A stretch of DNA of 64,000 bases from Siphonodentalium dalli. Taxonomy: Eukaryota; Mollusca; Scaphopoda; Gadilida; Siphonodentaliidae. Positions 21,912 through 33,145 of the stretch are shown in pieces (within the stretch, counting starts at the first letter, position 1; every line of letters starts with the position of its first letter). The translations under genes and the position numbers were made by a program. The stretch is taken from positions 59,490,609 through 59,554,608 of the forward strand of contig CP136066.1 in NCBI GenBank assembly GCA_032622095.1, in the 5' to 3' direction. Below the pieces are notes generated by a model. It ran no database searches, was not told the DNA's origin, and saw only the letters and a program-made list of their open reading frames with translations.

Positions 21912-22092
21912 GGTTCAGTGTGAAAATGACTGACTTAATGAACATTCATGTGCCTTAAAGCCTCCGACATGTGTAGATTTATTTTCGTTGCCTTGCCGTT
22001 AAAACCTGTGATAAACAGACATATACCACTGTATTATATGCATCGTCTTTAACCAATCAAGAAGTTAATAATTATTTTAGAATGAAGAAACT

Positions 22093-22418
22093 GTACTGAC
22101 CTAAGTAATTGACCCAGTAATTGGGGTTATTTTGCCTTTATAACTGTGGTCAAACAATGACTGTGCCAGTTATATTCCTTGTCTGTCAATACACTGGCTA
22201 ACTGCTCAGTGCTGTTGTCAGCGAATTTCATTTCTATGACATATATAAAATTTCTAGAGCCGCAATTTTATTGAAAGTTACCATTTAATACCAGTTGATG
22301 ATTGCATGCGTTTTAACTACACAATCCTCTGGTTGTTTGTAATTGCGTTTAAAGTCTAACCAAAATGTGGATTAATGTGGAGCCACCCATTTCAATGAGT
22401 CATTTACTTAGGGCAGTT
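22093..22418. mobile_element. F6 element, copy 2
   Basis: Starts TACTGACCTAAGTAATTGAC and ends GAGTCATTTACTTAGGGCAG. Like the 28881 copy it includes ACCAGTTGATGATTGCATG and ACCACACAATCYTCTGG-type blocks. Confidence 0.7.
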
Positions 22419-22715
22419 CATAAAATCTCTGTTCATACAATCTCTGTTTCTACATGATAGCAGTGGAGTTACTTATTAAATTAATGTGATATATAGAAAA
22501 TTAGCGAGGAGAAATAAATGCTCTTTAATAGCGAAAAGATTATTCTGCCAAGAATCTTCCACCAGTACATAACCTGGGAACTTTCTCATGTTCTAGCCCG
22601 CTCTGACAGGAAACTTATAACATTGAACAAACAAGGCAGGGAATATATTTCTTTGTTAATTCTTGTTTCTCAATAACTTACTTCACAGCAGCGGTTGTCC
22701 CAGCTCAAATATTTT

Positions 22716-22950
22716 TTAACCTGTGCCAATGCATTCTCTTATATATGCGAGTCGACCATAGGTCGCCTCGCATATATAAGAGAATGCATTGGCCTAACAA
22801 TTTTTTATCATTTTTTTTAAATAAATGTTTCTTACAATTTTTAGGACATAAAATAAAAAGCATCCATTACCCTGCAGGGAGCCCCACACATATATAGAAG
22901 CATATAGAAGAGTGTCGTCTGCTCATACTTGTTTGTGAGCCGATATTGCT
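22716..22950. mobile_element. P2-type stem with alternative interior, copy 1
   Basis: CCTGTGCCAATGCATTCTC opens one full P2-type stem-loop. Next come TTTAGGACATAAAATAAAAAG, CATCCATTACCCTGCAGG and GAGCCCCACACATATATAG. The same interior occurs inverted in the complete copy at 25889. Confidence 0.7.
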
Positions 22951-23445
22951 ATAAACATTAACTAAGAAATATATTACCTGCAATGTTTTTTCAATGTTGT
23001 AAACTTCCCTGTTAAACATCAAAAAGTTCCCAGGTTTTGAACTGGTGGAGTATGATCTGTATGGGCGAAGCTATAGAGTAGAGATTCATGGCATGATCTT
23101 AGCGAAGAGATGACAATCTTACCTTTCATCAAATATTTCAACAAGATTATGGTTGTTTATTTGAACAGCAAAGCGATTATAAACTTGACTGAATGCCTAT
23201 TATTGCTCACCAATTGAATTCTGTTCTGGACTCCTGCTTGTAGATTTGATATCATCCCATTTCCGTGCTTGGTGCATGTCTGGTTGCATGAAGACCCAAA
23301 GCTTACTGGTTTAATAAGAAGTAGCCCTCCACTTAGAATGGTTGCAATAATTGTCGCTTGATAACATAACTTGGTGACCACTGGAGGCTGAGAGAGATTG
23401 TGGTAAATTCAATTCATTGACAAATCTCATACCGGTATGATCATG

Positions 23446-23539
23446 TTAATCCTTTATGGAGCCCCAGACAGAGGGAACAATACACTGATGACTGTCATCT
23501 GTGTTGGGTTCGTGTGAGGCTCCATGCGGGAGTGTTTAA
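23446..23539. mobile_element. P4 TTAA element adjoining P3
   Basis: TTAATCCTTTATGGAGCCCC, then AGACAGAGGG on the left and GAGGCTCCATGCGGGAGTG, then TTTAA on the right. The right TTAA is also the left TTAA of the neighbouring P3 copy. The same pairing occurs near 52510. Confidence 0.6.
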
Positions 23540-23796
23540 CCCTTTCATGATGGGAGCTGCGCTAGTGCAGCATTAAAGTTATGTGCCAGTGCATTCTCTT
23601 GTATAGCCTGTCTCACATAGGGTGCCTCACACATAGAAGAGAATGCACTGGCTTACAAGGTCAATGTAAATATTGTTAGGCCAATGTATTCTCTTATATG
23701 TGCGAGGCTTTCTATGGGAGACTCGCATATATTGAAGAATGCATTGGCACATTGTTTTAGCAAAAATTCAGAAAGCTCTTGTCATGTAAGGGTTAA
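23536..23796. mobile_element. P3 element, copy 4
   Basis: TTAACCCTTTCATGATGGGAG, then CTGCGCTAGTGCAGCATTAA, two stems with TGCATTCTCTTRTAT, and right end GTCATGTAAGGGTTAA. Confidence 0.85.
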
Positions 23797-24649
23797 TAGC
23801 CCCATTATATGGTGGTAGTATCCCCTATAACTATATGGTGGTATTTCATATTTCCTATACATTCCAATTATATTGAGGTTGTGTATTGTATTAAACTTGC
23901 CAAATATTGTTTATATGACAGATTGTGATTATTGCATAATTGGTCTGTTACGAGAGTTTTATTTTTGTTTACTTTGTATATTCTATGGGACATTGGGATA
24001 TAAAGTTATTATTTTATTAAAAGATATTTGAAGTCAGTTTTAAGCATGTTAAATTTTTTTTATTTTAATTAGATTTAATATCAGTCTCAGAATATATAGA
24101 GAAAAGTATACATTAAATATATGTGAAGTTAGGTTGACTATTTGTGAACAACTTTGCACACAAACAACAGCAAATATTTACACTAATAAAACAACTGAAT
24201 GCTGTTCTTAAATATCAAGACAGAAAAGAAAGTCGTAACAATAGTTTATAAATAAAAAAATATTTAAAAAAAAACATTTTAAGCCTACTTTTTCTGACAT
24301 GTAACCTTAACCACACATTTAATATTATTTGGCCTAAATTAATGAAGCATAATATCTATGGTAATGTTTCTGAGAAGTTAAATTTATACCTGAGAAAACT
24401 ATTTTTAATTGTCCTGAGTTTGGAAAGCCCTGCTTCACACTGAATGCTGGAAAAGTCTGCTCTAATATACTATTTAGATGTTATTTTATGCAAATTATAA
24501 ATCTTTATAAATCAACTTGTGCATTCCATGGTTCAGTATGCCTGAATCTATATACATGTATAAAAAACAGAGGATCTGTTTAAAAAAAAACAAATTTGTT
24601 AAATTTAGTTTAAAAAAAACTTTTATAAATCAAAATGTTCAAAAATAAT

Positions 24650-24850
24650 CAAAATTTGCTTGAAGCACACAAAGGAACCAATGTTGAATAAAGGCTCCCT
24701 AGGAGCCTGTCTATCAAAATGTGCGTGAAGCACACAAAGGGGCCCCAGATGTCGCAGCCCCTCCAATGCTGATTAAAGGCTCCCAAAGGGAGTGTGATAA
24801 TAGTGGCCCCTTTGACGCTGAATAAAGGCCCCCAAAGGGAGATAATAAAG
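24650..24850. repeat. GAATAAAGGCTCCC tandem repeat
   Basis: Three to four imperfect units with GAAGCACACAAAGG and TGAATAAAGGCTCCCAAAGG. Periodic AATAAA hexamers are present but follow no coding exon. Confidence 0.7.
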
Positions 24851-25194
24851 GTTCCCAAATAATAATAATGGATTGTAACCCAACGGCGGTGTGATATTAT
24901 TGAATTGTAATTTTATTATTCCTAATTATTCCTTCCTGTGTCATATTAATAAGATAAGATAATTTTCTGCTCTAACACAATAACTGATGGAGGGACTTCT
25001 GTCTTCTGAGAATAAGACCTTGTGTAAATCATTAATTGGACCTTGAATACTTTATTTTAAGCAGCATATTATAAATTGTATATATTATGTGTATTATATG
25101 TATATCTTGCCCAAATTCATGCTGTCGAAGAGAGATTATATGATTTTACTTTCATAAATAACACTGTAGTTTCTTGTTGATCTTCCCAAGTTTT

Positions 25195-25355
25195 GGGCTG
25201 ACCTACATGTAATATTGCCTAATGGCCTGACCTATTCACCTATTGGGCTGAACTAATTGCCTATTGGGCTGACCTTATTTATTATTGGGCTGATCTAATT
25301 GCCTATTGGGCTGATCTAATTGCCTATTGGGCTGAGTTAATTGCCTATTGGGCTG
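25195..25355. repeat. 21-bp minisatellite CCTATTGGGCTGACCTAATTG
   Basis: About seven consecutive units of CTATTGGGCTGAYCTAATTG with minor variation. Confidence 0.9.
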
Positions 25356-25888
25356 GCCTAATTGCATGTTCTCTGTTCTCAATCCCATGAGAAATTCATA
25401 TTCCCATATTTTACACTGAATACACTCATACACGTACATGTATTCCTGCTGTGGAACTTAATTGCAGGATGTTGGTTGGTTGAATTCAAGTCATGTGACA
25501 TCAGCACATGCCCCTTGTGTTTCCTCTTGGTACAGGGCCAGAAACCTATGTCACCAATCAAGTTTTCTTAATTCAAAGCAGTTTTGATTTTAAAACATGT
25601 GTAAGCATTTGTCTGACGGGTGGGGGTGGGGGGGACTAGTACATGAGCTGTGGAAATTCAGAAGTCACATTCAAAATGTTAAAAACTTATATTTATAACT
25701 GATTTTTACAAGGAAAATAGGTATCAATTGTGCCTGGTTTTGAACACCTAACACGCTTCAACCATATCATAGATGTTCGTAAAGTAAAATGCACATAATC
25801 ACTTAACAATAAAATAACTCTGCTGCAAATATCTGAAGCTCATCCAATGAGTTCCAGATAGCGGCTATCCGAATGTCTGAAGCGACGG

Positions 25889-26269
25889 TTTTTTACCCTG
25901 TGCCAATGCATTCTCTTATATATGCGAGTCGACCATAGGTCGTCTCGCATATATAAGAGAATGCATTGGCCTAACAATTTTAATAATTTTTTCTTGTATT
26001 CTTTAACAATTTTATAATATCACACATACAGAGCCCCAGACAAACATGAGCAGACAACACTCTTCTATATGCTTCTATATATGTGTGGGGCTCCCTGCAG
26101 GGTAATGGATGTTTTTTATTTTATGTCCTAAAAATTGTCAGAAACATTTATTTTTAAAAAATGATCAAAAAATTGTTAGGCCAATGCATTCTCTTATATA
26201 CATGTATGCGAGGCGACCTATGGTCGACTCGCATATATAAGAGAATGCATTGGCACAGGGTAAAAAAAT
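25889..26269. mobile_element. P2-type stem with alternative interior, copy 2 (complete)
   Basis: Bounded by TTTTTTACCCTGTGCC and GGCACAGGGTAAAAAAA, so the termini are inverted. Two P2-type stem-loops flank an interior with GAGCCCCAGACAAACATGAG and GTGTGGGGCTCCCTGCAGGG. It differs from P2 in lacking the CCCTTTACCCAACA ends. Confidence 0.75.
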
Positions 26270-26622
26270 CCCAACTTATGACTGGATTTGATATGGCGGC
26301 GGGAACATATGTTCCTGGCCCTGTGGTATGACATCAACTTGTATCCCGCTGGCTGAAAATATTTATGGGGCTCCATAAAGGGTTACGGGATATATGAATA
26401 CCTGTATGTTATTCCACACACTATAATTACATGTAGGTCACTATTTACTCTTTAACACTTAATATCTGATGCTGGTGACACCTGGTGACGTGATTTGACA
26501 TTGTCGCCATACTCCCCGGTGACATGTTTTGACATGAATATAAATTCCCAAATGTTTTAATGAAAAAAATCATGTCAAATTCTTAAATATTTAAGTTGCT
26601 TGCAACCATGTTTTGCATAGAC

Positions 26623-26844
26623 TACAGTAATGCCCTAATTAATCGACTGCTTAACCACAGCAGAATTATGGGTAACTTTTCAGGATTTAGTAGGAAATAT
26701 GGCTTGTTGCCATTCATCGGAAAGCTCTCCCCGAGAGCTTTCCGATGAATGGCAACAAGCCATATTTCCGACTAAATCCTGAAAAGTTACCCATATATAA
26801 ATTCTGCTGTGGTTATGGAGTTGATTACTTAGGGCATTACTGTA
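26623..26844. mobile_element. P1 palindromic MITE, copy 6
   Basis: Both arms complete: TACAGTAATGCCCTAATTAATC to ACTTAGGGCATTACTGTA. The right arm has a small TATA insertion (CCCATATATAAATTC). Confidence 0.93.
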
Positions 26845-27062
26845 ATTTGGGAGGAACTTGTTGTGAAGTGCATTTTGGGACAATTATTCAACTTTTTCTT
26901 AGCTCTGAAGACATGCATCTTCTGCCAATTTAATACCTGGATTTTCTTTTGTTTATGATACTTGAAACCTGGCACTAGGTGTTGAGTTAATCTGCATCAT
27001 TGAATGTTGTAGTGTTGGGTACAAGGTTCTGTTCTACAATGCTTATTTCCTCAGTATACAGG

Positions 27063-27290
27063 ACATGTTGCTACGTAGTTCATGTGCTATGATAGAGATA
27101 AATACTTGATCTTCTGGTGGGAGGGTGTGTAGTTTATGTGCTATGATAGAGATAAATACTTGATCTTCTGGTGGGAGGGTGTGTAGTTCATGTGCTATGA
27201 TAGAGATAAATACTTGATCTTCTGGTGGGAGGGTGTGTAGTTTATGATAGAGATAAATACTTGATCTTCTGGTGGGAGGGTGTGTAGTTT
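27063..27290. repeat. ~60-bp tandem repeat
   Basis: Four nearly identical units containing GTGCTATGATAGAGATAAAT, then ACTTGATCTTCTGGTGGGAG. The fourth has lost TGTGC. Near identity suggests recent expansion. Confidence 0.92.
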
Positions 27291-27329
27291 AACCTGAACA
27301 TCTTGACTCTGGAATTTGTTTATCGCTTT

Positions 27330-28100
27330 TCTTGAATAACGTCAGTTAGGGAAAAACTGCTGAATTTGTGTCTCTCTTCCCTGAAATGACAGTAAGGGCT
27401 TAAAAAGACTGAATTTGTGTCTTATTTTCATGGAATGATGATTATCACTCATGTCTTAAAAAAATTTAAGAAAAAAATAAAATACCTGAAATACTCTTGT
27501 TTAGGACCAAAAACAAATCTGAATTTGTGTCTTGTTCTTTTAGAAAACTAACAGTTATGGCAAAAAAGACTGAATTTGTGTCTTGCCTCCCTGAAATAAT
27601 GATAGTCAATTAAAACTACTGAATTTGTCTTATTTCCCTAGAATAATGTTATTTAGGAATAATCATGGTTAGGGCATAAAAAGACTGACTGAATTTGTTT
27701 CTTGTTCCAAAATGAGTCAGTTAGGCTAAAAAAAAAAGACTGAATTTGTGTCTTGTTTACCTGTAACTATAAGTTATTCAGGGCAGAGAATTTCTCGCTT
27801 AACTGAAATAAAGGTACCGGTAGTCAGTTAGGGCATAAAAGGCTGAATTTTTGTCTTGATTCCACACAATATTAGTCACTCAATTAGGGCATAAAAGGCT
27901 GAATTTGTCTTGATTCTATGAAATAATAGTCAGTTTAATCATGCAAAAACTGAATGTGTGTCTTGATTCCATGAAATATTAGTCGGTTTACACAGTTTGG
28001 GCATAAAAAGACTTAAATTTGTGTCTTGATGTCTTGATTCCACGAAATATTAGTCAGTTTACTCAGTTAGGGCATAAAAAGACTGAATTTGTGTCTTTCT
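27330..28100 (+). repeat. Tandem repeat running into the exon C acceptor
   Basis: About ten units of 55-75 bp with TAGGGCATAAAAAGACTGAA, then TTTGTGTCTTGATTCC. The last unit, GACTGAATTTGTGTCTTTCTG, merges into TTCCTTCAG, the 3' splice site of exon C. The array therefore multiplies the pyrimidine-rich stretch in front of that acceptor and may affect branch-point or splice-site choice. Confidence 0.85.
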
Positions 28101-28110
28101 GTTCCTTCAG

Positions 28111-28299
28111 TTCGTGATCTCTCAACACCAGTACGAGTGCCCTCAGTGTGGAAAGACATTTACGAGTGGATACAATTTCCAAAGACACAAGCGCTGGCAC
28201 AACATGCCCAAAGTCCTGCAGTGTCAAATCTGCGGCTTCTCGTTCAAGCAGTCGGGCGACCTGAAACGTCATATGCGGACCCACCAGCTCGCGTCGTAA
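28111..28299 (+). CDS. Alternative zinc-finger exon C (two fingers, shortest)
   Basis: Acceptor CTGTTCCTTCAG ends at 28110. Phase 0 reads FVISQHQYECPQCGKTF and adds 62 residues. Finger 1 uses C10, C13, H26, H30. Finger 2 uses C38, C41, H54, H58. Both are HX3H, so exon C lacks the HX4H last finger with SK at helix start found in most other exons. Finger 1 (FTSGYNFQRH) resembles the penultimate finger of A and B, while finger 2 (FKQSGDLKRHMRTH) is close to a generic C2H2 finger. The inter-finger linker NMPKVLQ is non-canonical. The stop TAA ends at 28299. AATAAA at 28385-28390 lies suitably for polyadenylation, and the surrounding TCGTTCTGAACCAAATAAATG is partly duplicated 45 bp on. Confidence 0.92.
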   Translation, partial: FVISQHQYECPQCGKTFTSGYNFQRHKRWHNMPKVLQCQICGFSFKQSGDLKRHMRTHQLAS

Positions 28300-28384
28300 G
28301 GATTACCTGTCTACTAGGTCAGTGGGACGAAACACTTTCATGTGCCAAAATGTTGTCTGTTGTGACTTTTATCGTTCTGAACCA

Positions 28385-28390
28385 AATAAA
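28385..28390 (+). terminator. Candidate polyadenylation signal of exon C
   Basis: AATAAA lies 85 bp after the exon C stop, followed by TGTGCTTTT, a GU/U-rich downstream context. It is one of the few clear hexamers close behind a zinc-finger exon in this locus. Confidence 0.55.
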
Positions 28391-28880
28391 TGTGCTTTTA
28401 AAGAGGTAATTCATCGTTCTCAACCAAAAATGTGCTTTTAAATGGAAAACATTATGCGATCCAGAATGGTTGTCAGATTGGAGGATGCTATGCTGGTGTG
28501 ATTAACAATTTAATTTTAAGGACTCCACCAAAAACGAGGATGATATTGGTATCCACTCTTGATTATTGTTGATGGATTTGAGGACATTACATGTACTAGT
28601 TTGCTGGTGTGATTCTCAATTGAAGGACTGAACTTATGGAACAGAAAGTTCACATGGAAAATATTGATAGACCTTCTGCAGGTCTATTTTATAAAGAGCG
28701 ATGGGGGTGATAATTCATCTGAAGAATCATTAGTATATTGTATAAGCGTGTGTGTCTGTGATTATTGGGACGTGTGTGTGTGTGATTAATGGGACGGCAG
28801 GTTCTCAGATTAGATCAAAACTGTACAACTACATGTAAATCCTAGGCAGGGAGAGAATATTTTACTATCTATGACTACTG

Positions 28881-29257
28881 TACTGCCCTAAGTAATTGAC
28901 CCAGTCAGTAACTGGGGTTATTATGTGTTTATAACTGCAGTCAAACCATAACTGCAATACAATTAATGGTTCTGTGACTGCTATGGAACCGTGATCAAAT
29001 ATGGTAAAGGAAACGCTCGTCCTATTCCTTGACTGCTGATGTAATGTAGCCAACTGCTGACATATATAAATTTGCTGGAGCTGCATTTGTACTTGAAGTT
29101 ACTGTTTCATACCAGTTGATGATTACATGTTCATGTGTTTTAACCACACAATCTTCTGGTGTCTTGTGGTTTATAACTGCACCGCATTTAAAGTCTGAAC
29201 AAAATGGTCTAACTGGGTTGCTACCCCGGTTTGATGAGTCATTTACTCAGGGCAGTA
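28881..29257. mobile_element. F6 element, full copy
   Basis: Left TACTGCCCTAAGTAATTGAC and right GAGTCATTTACTCAGGGCAG, then TA are imperfect inverted ends. The interior has CCAGTAACTGGGGTTA, CATATATAAATTTGCTGGAG and ACCAGTTGATGATTACATG. The first 14 bases resemble P1 termini (GCCCTAAGTAATCGAC), which suggests a common transposase. Confidence 0.75.
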
Positions 29258-29381
29258 CAGTATGATATTTATTGCCATGTACTAGTATGGTTTCCATCCA
29301 AAGCAGTGAGAGGATATTGCTATGTATTACCATGTACTGATATGTTTTCCATCATACACAGTGAGGGTATATTGCTAAGTA

Positions 29382-29750
29382 TTAGGCAAAAAAAAAAAAA
29401 CCCTTTGTTTCCGATACCCTGCATGGCTGAGATTTTCTTGCCTGCCTCAATTTTTTCCAGATGTCTAGTCTATAATTACCTGTTAGAGTGTCAATGTGAA
29501 TATTTATCGTTTTTCCCAATCCCAAAAGCAAATATATAAGTTGGTTATTAAGCTCAATGTTGGTAGATATCTTGCTGCAGAGTGAATGAATTCATAGGAA
29601 AACATATTTTTATCCAATGCTTGGCTCATTTTCAATACATATTAATCTACCATATTCTGTGGGAATTATATCGGCTGAAAGGTTTAAAAAAAAAATATGT
29701 CTGGAAATTTTTCCCAATGTTATCAGAAACAGAAGTTTTTGTTTTGACCT
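29382..29750. mobile_element. F5 element, copy 2 (reverse orientation)
   Basis: Starts TTAGGCAAAAAAAAAAAAC, then CCTTTGTTTCCGATACCCTG and CTTGCCTGCCTCAATTTTTT. Ends TTATCAGAAACAGAAGT, then TTTTGTTTTGACCTTA. Internal ATCTACCATATTCTGTGGGA matches TCCCATGGAATATGGTAGAT of copy 1 in reverse. Confidence 0.65.
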
Positions 29751-29933
29751 TACCATGTACTGGTATTTTTTCATCCCACACAGTGACAGAGATTCTGCTA
29801 TCTATTATCATAACCCTGCTGGTTCAGAAAATTGTTGTTGGGGTTATTATCAAGCATCAATCTTTATCAATATTGAGGAAAGGTGGTAGGAGTGGGTCCT
29901 AAACCAGGCTATTATATTGCTGTTGCCTTAGCA

Positions 29934-30115
29934 TACAGTAATGCCCTAAATAATCGAATCCTTAACCACAGCAGAATTATGGGTAATTTTTCAGGATTTA
30001 GTCGGAAATATGGCTAGTTGCCATTCATCGGAAAGATCTCAGTGAGACTAAATCCTGAAAAAATACCCATAATTCTGCTGTGGTTAAGGAGTCGATTATT
30101 TAGGGCATTACTGTA
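29934..30115. mobile_element. P1 palindromic MITE, copy 7
   Basis: Complete left arm. The loop is ATCTCAGTGAGACTAAATCC, so the inner third of the right arm is deleted. It ends TTAGGGCATTACTGTA. Confidence 0.9.
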
Positions 30116-30540
30116 TTCTTGAATTTCAAGGAGTGATACAAATTATAAATTAAGAAATGATACAAGTGGTTCAGTCAGAAGACTTGATGAGCGTACACAC
30201 ACAGAGGGCTGTTATAGTTTGAAATTGTAAATACTGTTGTGGGGCAAGTTGAACACCTTAGTAGGGAATAGCCTAGAAGTTTCAAATTGGGAGAAGTCAC
30301 TTAATCTCCCTGTTTGGTTATTAGGGAGAAGTGGACTGTTGTCAGGGAGAAGTAACAATGGCTACGCCACCTCTCGGCTACCGACCCCCCCACCCCCCCA
30401 ACATCACCCTTCTATGATCAAATAAGTATTACGTAATGCAAAACCCCATTTATATAACCTAAGTGAGTAAAAACACCCATTATGATCATGCAGTAAATAT
30501 ACTTTAAATATAATGTGTTGGGGCATAATGCATACTGGTC

Positions 30541-30794
30541 AGTAAAGCTCTTAAGTAATCGACTTCTTAACCACAGCAGAATTATGGGTAACTTTTCAGG
30601 ATTTAGTTGGAAATATGACTTGTTGCCATTCATCGGAAAGCTCTCAGGGAAATATGGCTTGTTGCCATTCATCGGAAAGCTCTCGGGGAGAGCTTTCCGA
30701 TGAATGGCAACAAGCCATATTTCCGACTAAATCCTGAAAAGTTACCCATAATTCTGCTGTGGTTAAGAAGTCGATTACTTAGAGCATTACTGTA
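30541..30794. mobile_element. P1 palindromic MITE, copy 8, with duplicated inner arm
   Basis: The inner segment GGAAATATGRCTTGTTGCCA, then TTCATCGGAAAGCTCTC occurs twice in tandem in the left arm before the loop, and once in reverse in the right arm. This makes it longer than other copies. Confidence 0.9.
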
Positions 30795-31199
30795 TATGAG
30801 AGAGAAGTCACTTCTCCTTGAGACAAATATTAGGCGATTTCGAACATTTTAGGGAGATGTCACCCTCTGCTGATCCCCACGTTTAAAAAAAGCTGAAAAA
30901 CCACTGAATTATTGCTGGTTTAAAGCCATTTTGTTGCATTGCCAGCTTCTACATTCGTTATAAACACTTGAAAATAAGAAAAATCCTTTTAAATTTGGAA
31001 TACTTTGTCATTACACATATGACATAATTCTGAGTTTAAAATGTACTTGTTGGAAAAATTTAACCAAAAGACTTAACAAGTATATACTGAGAGAGATCTG
31101 ATGGTCTGAGATTGTATATATATACATTTTTGTTTTGTAAATGTGATACTTTTGCTGTGAACGTTTTAAATACTGATCTACACATCTCAGTAGAATATT

Positions 31200-31400
31200 C
31201 GTCTTGTTTTATAAAATGGATTCTCCCATTCAGTTATAAAAGAATACATTGGAAATTTAGAATGGTGTACCGGTATTATTCATATGGAGAGATGTTTAGG
31301 ATATACATGTATGAGCAGACGACACCCAGACGAAATGATAATACAAATGCACAATAATTCATATTCACTGGTGGGAAATGTTTAGATAATAAGCTCAACA
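31200..31400 (+). repeat. Dispersed intronic segment, copy 2
   Basis: CAGTTATAAAAGAATACATTGG, then TTATTCATATGGAGAGATG, then GAGCAGACGACACCCAGAC, then TTCATATTCACTGGTGGG. Same order as at 10770 and 44220. Confidence 0.6.
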
Positions 31401-31407
31401 AACGTCC

Positions 31408-31625
31408 TACAGTAATGCTTTGAGTAATCGACTTCTTAACCACAGCAGAATTATGGGTAACTTTTCAGGATTTAGTCGGAAATATGGCTTATTGCCATTC
31501 ATCGGAAAGCTCTCCCCGAGAGCGTTCCAATGAATGGCAACAAGCCATATTTCCGACTAAATCCTGAAAAGTTACCCATAATTCTGCTGTGGTTAAGAAG
31601 TAGATTACTTAAGAGCATTACTGTA
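31408..31625. mobile_element. P1 palindromic MITE, copy 9
   Basis: TACAGTAATGCTTTGAGTAATC to GATTACTTAAGAGCATTACTG, then TA, with both arms complete. It inserts right behind dispersed segment copy 2. Confidence 0.93.
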
Positions 31626-31722
31626 CTCGTCTTTAGTCGTCATTGAATATTTTAATTTAGTATAAAATGGGTGAAGGGTTTCCACACCTGAGCTGTGTCA
31701 GAAAACTACTTGATGGTTAAGC

Positions 31723-31799
31723 TACAGTAATGTCCTAAATAATCGACTCCTAAAACACAGCAGAATTATGGGAAATTTTTCTGGATTTAGTCAGAAAAG
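31723..31799. mobile_element. P1 left half, copy 10
   Basis: TACAGTAATGTCCTAAATAATC through GGATTTAGTCAG, then an abrupt junction with the foldback that follows. Confidence 0.8.
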
Positions 31800-32332
31800 A
31801 TTACTTTATTCATAGTTTTAGAAGGGGAATTTTTGGAAGAGCATTCTCAGCCAGTATACAAATTGAGTAGAAATGAATAACTGCCATAAAAGTACATGAT
31901 CTGAACTATAAAAAGATTTGAATGGCAATTTAATTTAATCCAATACTGCTTCAAGAATCTCAACATTATGTTAGGTGTGTGCTGGAACATCTATTTTGCA
32001 AGAATTGATATAAACCATTGGGCTGAGATGAGTTTTAGCCTCACTTTCAGGTCATATATCCATAGCCAAATTCCCAGCTTACCAGCTACTAGTATATCTA
32101 ACACTGCATATTGTTGATTGCTCCCAGCTTGAGTGGACTGACCTGCATACCAACATTGGGCTAGTTCCTTGATGTAACAGTTCATGGTAATGACTTCTCA
32201 CAATTTTCTTTTACTAGTTCAGATCATGTACTTTTATGGCAGTTATTCATTTCCACTCAATCTGTATACTTGCTGAGAACACTCTTCCCAACATTTCCCT
32301 TCTAAAACTATGATTAAAGTCATCTTTTAACA
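31795..32332. mobile_element. Foldback with ~115-bp arms
   Basis: Left arm AAAAGATTACTTTATTCATAG, then TTTTAGAAGGGGAA, and TGAATAACTGCCATAAAAGT, then ACATGATCTGAACTA pairs with the right arm TAGTTCAGATCATGTACTT, then CTTCTAAAACTATGATTAAAG. About 300 bp of AT-rich loop separates them. The 64-codon minus frame inside (31991-32185) has no recognised domain. Confidence 0.8.
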
Positions 32333-32550
32333 TTTTTATCGCTATGTCACTGCTCCTGATGTATTGAAGGTGAATTCGTTATTTGATTCTTATACTTTTA
32401 ACTGTTGTGATCATTAATACTTTACTGTGAGTTTTTCTCTACCCATGTGTGATGTCATACATTGTGTTCAAATAATCAGATTTAAATGAACCAGTGGTTT
32501 GTTATCAGATTGTCCCCTAATCCAGTGGAATTCGTGCTTTGTTTGACCCA

Positions 32551-32741
32551 CACAAGCATGGATATAGTGTCTTGTCATTTGCAGAATGAGGTCCTCAGAG
32601 GGTGAATTTAGTGATGCAATCCCACACAAATTGACCTTCTGGGAACCTCATACTGCTTAGACCTCAACTGCTATGGGAGATGTAGGATCAGGTTACTAAA
32701 TTCACCCTCTGGGAACCTTATCCTGCAAATGTCAGATACAG
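32551..32741. mobile_element. F4 element, shortened copy
   Basis: CAAGCATGGATATAGTGTC, then CATTTGCAGAATGAGGTCC on the left, AATTCACCCTCTGGGAACC, then ATGTCAGATACAG on the right. Confidence 0.65.
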
Positions 32742-32746
32742 TTGTT

Positions 32747-33145
32747 CAGGGCAGGGGATGGTAACATGATTAGTGCATCTGGGTAAGCTTGCGAGTTATT
32801 TTCTGTATGGGGGGGGGGGGGGGGGGGGTCAGTGGTTTCTACATGCACAGCGTAATGCCCTAAATAATCGACTCATTAATCACAGCAGAATTATGGGTAA
32901 CTTTTCAGGATTTAGTTGGAAATAGGGCTTGTTGCCATTCATCGGAAAGCTCCTTGAGAGCTTTCCGATGAATGGCAACAAGCCATATATCGGACTAAAT
33001 CCTGAAAAATTACCCATATTATTTAGGGCATTACTGTACACTTGCACAGGGCAGGGGATGGTAACATGATTAGTTCATCTGGGTAAGCTTGTGAGTTGCT
33101 TTCTGTGGGGGGGGGGGTGTGTTAGTGGTTTTTACATGCAATGAT
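32747..33145. repeat. Direct repeat flanking a P1 copy
   Basis: GGGCAGGGGATGGTAACATG, then ATTAGTGCATCTGGGTAAGC and a poly-G run occur on both sides of the P1 copy at 32848-33038. The segment was probably duplicated together with, or around, the insertion. Confidence 0.8.
32848..33038. mobile_element. P1 palindromic MITE, copy 11
   Basis: CAGCGTAATGCCCTAAATAATC. The right arm has lost AATTCTGCTGTGGTTAAGGA and goes from TACCCATATTATTTAGGGC to TTACTGTA. Confidence 0.9.

Larger units (their letters stand above)
22419..28110. other. Interval between exons B and C
   Basis: No coding region is supported. It holds P2-type stems (22716, 25889), a P4-P3 pair (23446-23796), P1 (26623), and tandem repeats at 24650, 25195, 27063 and 27330. 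Between about 23800 and 24640 the sequence is plain AT-rich. Confidence 0.6.

Noticed and set aside
24650-24850. Several AATAAA hexamers in a repeat
   Set aside because: They follow no coding exon and arise from repetition of one unit.
27330-28095. Regularly spaced repeats resembling a CRISPR array
   Set aside because: Units are imperfect with repeat-like spacers in an animal intron. It is a minisatellite.
31991-32185. 64-codon minus frame in the loop of the 31795 foldback
   Set aside because: No recognisable transposase or other domain, and it is short enough to be chance.
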